Source of the DNA: an uncultured Dialister sp.
Lineage (GTDB): Bacteria > Bacillota > Negativicutes > Veillonellales > Dialisteraceae
Direction: 5' to 3'
Assembly: GCA_900543165.1 (NCBI GenBank)
Contig: UQQQ01000032.1
Span: 1 to 24,627, forward strand
DNA length: 24,627 nt
Both the position numbers and the translations under genes were made by a program. Shown in pieces: positions 21,517 to 24,627 of this stretch; positions within the stretch are counted from its first letter, which is position 1, and each line of letters starts with the position of its first letter. Under the pieces are notes generated by a model. That model saw only the letters and a list, made by a program, of their open reading frames with translations. It did no database searches and had not been told where the DNA came from.

Positions 21517-21595
21517 AAAGAAAACCTACCGATCACAGAGTGACCGATTCGCAGCTCAACTGCCGAAGCAGGGCGCGTGAATTTTTATTTACTGC

Positions 21596-21624
21596 AATAT
21601 ATCATAATCGAACCCATATGACAA
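21596..21624 (-). promoter_or_regulatory. Promoter of potE
   Basis: On the minus strand TTGTCA (21624-21619), 17-base spacer, TATATT (21601-21596); five of six in each hexamer. It sets the leader at about 225 nt. Confidence 0.65.
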
Positions 21625-22071
21625 GACTTTTTTTGAAAAAATTTGATATTTTTTTCAGAGCAACTCCTATGAACTTTTGAGGACTTCAAAGGAAAAAAGA
21701 GAAAAACAGAAGAAAATGGCAGCTATCACGGATTGACATGGATTAGAATGATAAATCAGAATGTATCATGATTTTTCCTACCAAAATTTCATAAAACCTC
21801 AAACTGCCCTTTTTATCGCCCTTCTGGGGTTTCCAGCAGAAATTGATTTGTGAATATTATGGATATTCATGTTAGGAATATGCAATTCTATGCGTTTGCA
21901 TCTTCTGGGTTCTTTTTGCTGTTTATCCCCTGAGTGCCTGAAATGGGGTGAAATTGCCCCACAACGCCTCACAGAGGCAAAAATGACAATCTACATGAGA
22001 ATATAGCCTTTGTAAGTGAGAATAAATATATTTTATTACCCATGGTAAAGAAGAAATCTATAATGTCATTT
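21625..22071. other. AT-rich intergenic stretch, no gene recognised
   Basis: No credible ORF and no copy of the composite repeat. It has a dyad TGAATAT-TATGG-ATATTCA (21851-21869) and two short hairpins, GGGG/CCCC (21944-21959) and GCCTC-ACA-GAGGC (21967-21979). TTGACA at 21734 has no -10 at a suitable distance. It may hold upstream control sites for potE or greA; nothing more can be supported. Confidence 0.4.
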
Positions 22072-22262
22072 TCAGTGTTTCCCTAGGGCGTGCTTCTTTT
22101 TGCTTACATTTGAAAGCCTCGCTTGAATGAGAAATGCGAAATGGTGGTGCGGCACGTAAAAATCAGACGCTCTCAAAGGTATAAAGAGTATAAATAGGGG
22201 GATGCTCGAAAGTGGCATTGAAGTCACCAGTTGCTTGAAATTCCTAATCCCTGCTTTCCCAT
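22072..22262 (+). repeat. Composite intergenic repeat, copy K
   Basis: Plus orientation: CAGTGTTTCCCTAGGGCGTGC (22073-22092 region), TTTGAAAGCCTCGCTTGAAT and GAGAAATGCGAAATGGTG (as in I and J), the decayed hairpin module GGTGCGGCACGTAAAAATCA, GTATAAATAG, core GATGCTCGAAAGTGGCATTG (22201-22220), then the CACCAGTTGC tail and CCTAATCCCTGC. It ends directly at the greA promoter. Confidence 0.75.
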
Positions 22263-22292
22263 TTGACACCCCATTTGTACATGCTATATACT
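22263..22292 (+). promoter_or_regulatory. Promoter of greA
   Basis: Consensus TTGACA (22263-22268) followed by TATATA (22285-22290, spacer 16) or TATACT (22287-22292, spacer 18). The leader of about 65 nt includes TCCCATGGGA-TATCCCATA (22307-22325). Confidence 0.75.
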
Positions 22293-22361
22293 ATTAAATA
22301 TGACTTCCCATGGGATATCCCATATAAGGAATAAAATTATTCAGAAAAGAGGCAAATTGTC

Positions 22362-22838
22362 ATGGCAGAAATGCAGCGTACCCTGGTCACCAAAGAAGGC
22401 CTTGAAAATATGCAGAAGGAGCTCGACGAACTCCGCAGTGTCAAACGTGCGGAAGTCGCGCAGCGTCTGAAAGAAGCCATTGCCATGGGCGACCTTTCAG
22501 AAAACTCCGAATACGATGAAGCGAAGAATGCACAGGCGTTCCTCGAAGGCCGCATCCAGCAGCTTGAACAGCAGATCCGTACAGCACAGGTCATTGAAAA
22601 GGGAACGAAGAACCGTGTAGATGTCGGTTCTACCGTCGTTATCGAAGATATGGAAGAGCATGTGCAGGAAACCGTCACCATCGTCGGCTCCACCGAGTCT
22701 AATCCTTTCGAGGGACTGATTTCCAATGAATCTCCGGTCGGCCGTGCCCTTGTCGGCGCGAAAGCGGGCGATATCGTCGAAGCGGATGCTCCGACCGCTG
22801 TACTGAAGTACAAAGTCATCGAGATCAAAGATAATTAA
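22362..22838 (+). CDS. greA: Transcription elongation factor GreA
   Basis: Binds the secondary channel of RNA polymerase and stimulates cleavage of backtracked RNA. 158 residues, standard. The N-terminal coiled coil (about 1-76) carries LVTKEGLENMQKELDELRSV and the catalytic tip MGDLSENSEYDEAK, with Asp44 and Glu47 as the Mg-coordinating acids; GRIQQLEQQIRTAQVIE returns the coiled coil. The C-terminal FKBP-like domain (about 82-158) has VDVGSTVVIEDME, TIVGSTESNP, ISNESPVGRALVGAKAGD and the terminal YKVIEI. RBS AAAAGAGG (22345-22352). greA followed by lysS is a common Firmicute pair. Confidence 0.97.
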   Translation: MAEMQRTLVTKEGLENMQKELDELRSVKRAEVAQRLKEAIAMGDLSENSEYDEAKNAQAFLEGRIQQLEQQIRTAQVIEKGTKNRVDVGSTVVIEDMEEHVQETVTIVGSTESNPFEGLISNESPVGRALVGAKAGDIVEADAPTAVLKYKVIEIKDN

Positions 22839-22881
22839 AATGATTTTTCATCCTGCACAATCCGCCATGATCTGGCGATGC

Positions 22882-22969
22882 AGGGTTCAGGATTCAAGGT
22901 ACGGAGGCAGGACGGGCTTTTTCAAAAGTGCCTGCCCTCTCTCGGTGCACGGGACTCTGGACCCTTTTT
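22882..22969 (+). terminator. Branched stem and T run between greA and lysS
   Basis: AGGGTTCAGGATTC (22882-22895) can pair with GGACTCTGGACCCT (22952-22965) with wobbles and one mismatch, enclosing GGCAGG (22906-22911) / CCTGCC (22931-22936), and is followed by TTTTT (22965-22969). It could terminate part of the greA transcripts or act as a leader element for lysS. It has no T-box core. Confidence 0.5.
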
Positions 22970-22995
22970 GTGCTATTTATAAAATGAGGGTAAAA

Positions 22996-24627
22996 ATGAC
23001 AGAGAAAATGAATCAGAATAACGGGCCAAAGCTGAATGACCAGATGCTGATCCGTCGTGAAAAGCTGGAGAAGATCCGTGCGCTCGGCGTAGAACCATAT
23101 GGTCAGAAGTTTGACTACGATCACCATGCATCTGACATCAGACAGCAGGCTGAGGAGCTCGAAAAGAATGAAACGCATGTCCGCCTCGCTGGCCGTATCA
23201 TGATCCGCCGCGGACAGGGCAAGACCGCATTCTGTGTCCTGCGTGACCAGAGCGGCGATATCCAGCTCTATTTCAGAAAAGATGAGCTGCCGGAAAATGA
23301 ATGGGCTCTCTTTAAACTCGTCGATCTCGGTGATATCCTTGGTGTCGAAGGTGTCGTTTTCAAGACCCACACCGGTGAGCTCACTGTTCGCGTCCTGCAT
23401 TTCACGATGCTGTCCAAGTCGCTTCGTCCACTGCCGGAAAAATGGCATGGTCTCACCGACAAGGAACAGCGCTATCGCCAGAGATACCTTGACCTCATGG
23501 TCAATCCGGAAGTCAAAGATACTTTCATCAAGCGTGCGGCTATGATGCGCGCCATTCGACAGTGGTATACGGACCACGGCTTCCTCGAAGTCGAGACCCC
23601 GGTCCTCCAGCCGCTGTATGGCGGTGCGAATGCGAAGCCATTCACCACCCATTTCAATGCTCTCGATATGACCATGTATCTGCGTATCGCGCCGGAGCTT
23701 TACCTCAAGAGACTGCTCGTCGGCGGTTATGAAAGAATTTTCGAGATCACGAGAAACTTCAGAAACGAAGGCATGGATACCCGCCACAATCCGGAATTCA
23801 CCGCGATCGAAACATACCAGGCTTATGGGGATATCGAAGACGTCATCAACCAGACGGAACAGATCGTAGAAGCCTGCGCGATGGCTGCCTACGGTACGAC
23901 CAAGTTCAAGTACGAGGATACAGAAATCGACGTCAAGGCTCCGTGGCCAAGACTCACCATGGCAGAGGCTGTGAAGAAATATACGCCAACCCATGAAGAC
24001 TTCGATGCATGCAAAACCATCGATGATGCACGTGCTATCGCTGACCGTCTGCATGTAGAATACAGTGAATTTGATGGCTTTGGCAAGATCCTGGCAGAAT
24101 GCTTCGATGCCTATGCCGAAGAACACCTGATCCAGCCGGTCCACATCACCCGTCACCCGATCGAAGTCTCCCCGCTCTCCAAGCTCGACCCGGCCGATCC
24201 GCGCTATACCATCCGCTTCGAGTCCTACATCTATGGCCGCGAACTCGCAAACGGCTTCTCGGAATTGAACGATCCGATCGACCAGAGACAGCGTTTCGAG
24301 ATGCAGGTCGAGGAAAGAAAGCACGGTGATGATGAAGCGCATCCGATCGATGAAGATTTCCTGACGGCTCTCGAATATGGTATGCCTCCGACCGGCGGTC
24401 TCGGTATCGGTCTTGACCGTCTCTTCATGCTGATGACGAATTCCGCAAGCATTCGCGACATCCTCCTCTTCCCGGCGATGAAACCGGAAACGGCGCTCGA
24501 GAAGAAGGTCGCTAAAGAGGCAGAAGCCGCAGCGGCTGATATGGAAGAGGCAGAAGAAGCCATTGATTTCTCCAAGGTAGAGATCGAACCTCTCTTCCAG
24601 GATTTCGTGGATTTCGATACCTTCAGC
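22996..24627 (+). CDS. lysS: Lysyl-tRNA synthetase, class II (3' end beyond the window)
   Basis: Charges tRNA-Lys with lysine. The frame is open from ATG 22996 to the window edge, 544 codons. N-terminal OB-fold anticodon domain (about 55-150: VRLAGRIMIRRGQGKTAFCV, RDQSGDIQLYF). Class II core: motif 1 near HGFLEVETPVLQPLYGGANA, motif 2 ERIFEITRNFRNEGMDTRHN followed by PEFTAIETYQAY, ESYIYGRELANGFSELNDP, and motif 3 GGLGIGLDRLFMLMTNS. The core ends at LLFPAMKPE (about residue 498). The chain continues with a Glu/Ala-rich linker and IDFSKVEIEPLFQDFVDFDT, longer than E. coli LysS (505 residues), so an extra C-terminal domain is likely, possibly tRNA-binding (inference). RBS GAGGG (22985-22989). 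Confidence 0.95.
   Translation, partial: MTEKMNQNNGPKLNDQMLIRREKLEKIRALGVEPYGQKFDYDHHASDIRQQAEELEKNETHVRLAGRIMIRRGQGKTAFCVLRDQSGDIQLYFRKDELPENEWALFKLVDLGDILGVEGVVFKTHTGELTVRVLHFTMLSKSLRPLPEKWHGLTDKEQRYRQRYLDLMVNPEVKDTFIKRAAMMRAIRQWYTDHGFLEVETPVLQPLYGGANAKPFTTHFNALDMTMYLRIAPELYLKRLLVGGYERIFEITRNFRNEGMDTRHNPEFTAIETYQAYGDIEDVINQTEQIVEACAMAAYGTTKFKYEDTEIDVKAPWPRLTMAEAVKKYTPTHEDFDACKTIDDARAIADRLHVEYSEFDGFGKILAECFDAYAEEHLIQPVHITRHPIEVSPLSKLDPADPRYTIRFESYIYGRELANGFSELNDPIDQRQRFEMQVEERKHGDDEAHPIDEDFLTALEYGMPPTGGLGIGLDRLFMLMTNSASIRDILLFPAMKPETALEKKVAKEAEAAAADMEEAEEAIDFSKVEIEPLFQDFVDFDTFS

Larger units (their letters stand above)
21366..21595 (-). promoter_or_regulatory. Structured 5' leader of potE
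   Basis: About 225 nt from the predicted start near 21590 to the TTG. Hairpins in minus-strand order: ATCGGTCAC-TCT-GTGATCGGT (21548-21528, nine pairs with two wobbles); GATGAT/ATCATC (21463-21442); CCGGA-GACA-TCCGG (21442-21429, sharing a base and so exclusive with the previous one); and the near-perfect palindrome CTCATGACAATGTCATGAG (21411-21393) about 12 bases before the RBS. No classic terminator is present, so control would be at translation, RNA stability or protein binding. It contains the 40-codon ORF. It matches no riboswitch family I can name. Confidence 0.55.

Noticed and set aside
22894..24342. 482-codon open frame on the minus strand
   Set aside because: It is the antisense shadow of lysS; the plus-strand frame carries all class II synthetase motifs and has an RBS.

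Overview
The window looks like chromosomal DNA of a low-to-mid-GC Firmicute, most likely one of the outer-membrane-bearing Negativicutes (Dialister-like). This rests on recognised genes and gene order, not on any search. Firmicute marks are a T-box leader, DivIVA, SepF, YlmH and YggS, and A/G-rich ribosome binding sites. There is no rRNA, tRNA, CRISPR array, transposase, phage gene or plasmid gene.

Layout. 1-609: palindromic and composite intergenic repeats. 610-2028: ProY-like amino acid permease with its own terminator. 2128-4849: strong promoter, a T-box leader with two successive antiterminator/terminator units, then two paralogous lipoprotein binding proteins of the TrpX/PF04392 family with no permease or ATPase nearby. 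5203-7627: tight operon yggS-sepF-second SepF-like gene-proC. 7933-10542: ylmH, then divIVA-speE. 10961-12262: exported SGNH hydrolase. 12523-12757: consensus promoter, structured non-coding segment and terminator, a likely unannotated small RNA. 13081-13758: TetR regulator. 13994-16671: argG-argH, closing arginine synthesis. 17212-18126 (minus): LysR regulator. 18708-19736: UroD-family protein. 20025-21365 (minus): PotE-like putrescine/ornithine antiporter with a 225-nt leader holding a 40-codon ORF. 22362-22838: greA. 22996 to the end: lysS, cut by the window edge.

How it fits together. The 5.2-10.5 kb block is the Firmicute division/growth neighbourhood (yggS-sepF-...-ylmH-divIVA); here ylmG is absent, SepF is duplicated, and proC and spermidine synthase are inserted. 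Amino acid and polyamine themes recur: uptake, proline and arginine synthesis, spermidine synthesis, and putrescine/ornithine exchange. Nearly every gap longer than about 250 bp carries a degenerate composite repeat of roughly 150-290 bp, with modules in a constant order, in both orientations, often abutting the promoter or stop codon of the next gene.

Best candidates for something undescribed are the orphan small RNA (12557-12757), the potE leader ORF with its hairpins (21366-21595), the double-platform T-box leader (2163-2467), and the composite repeat family.
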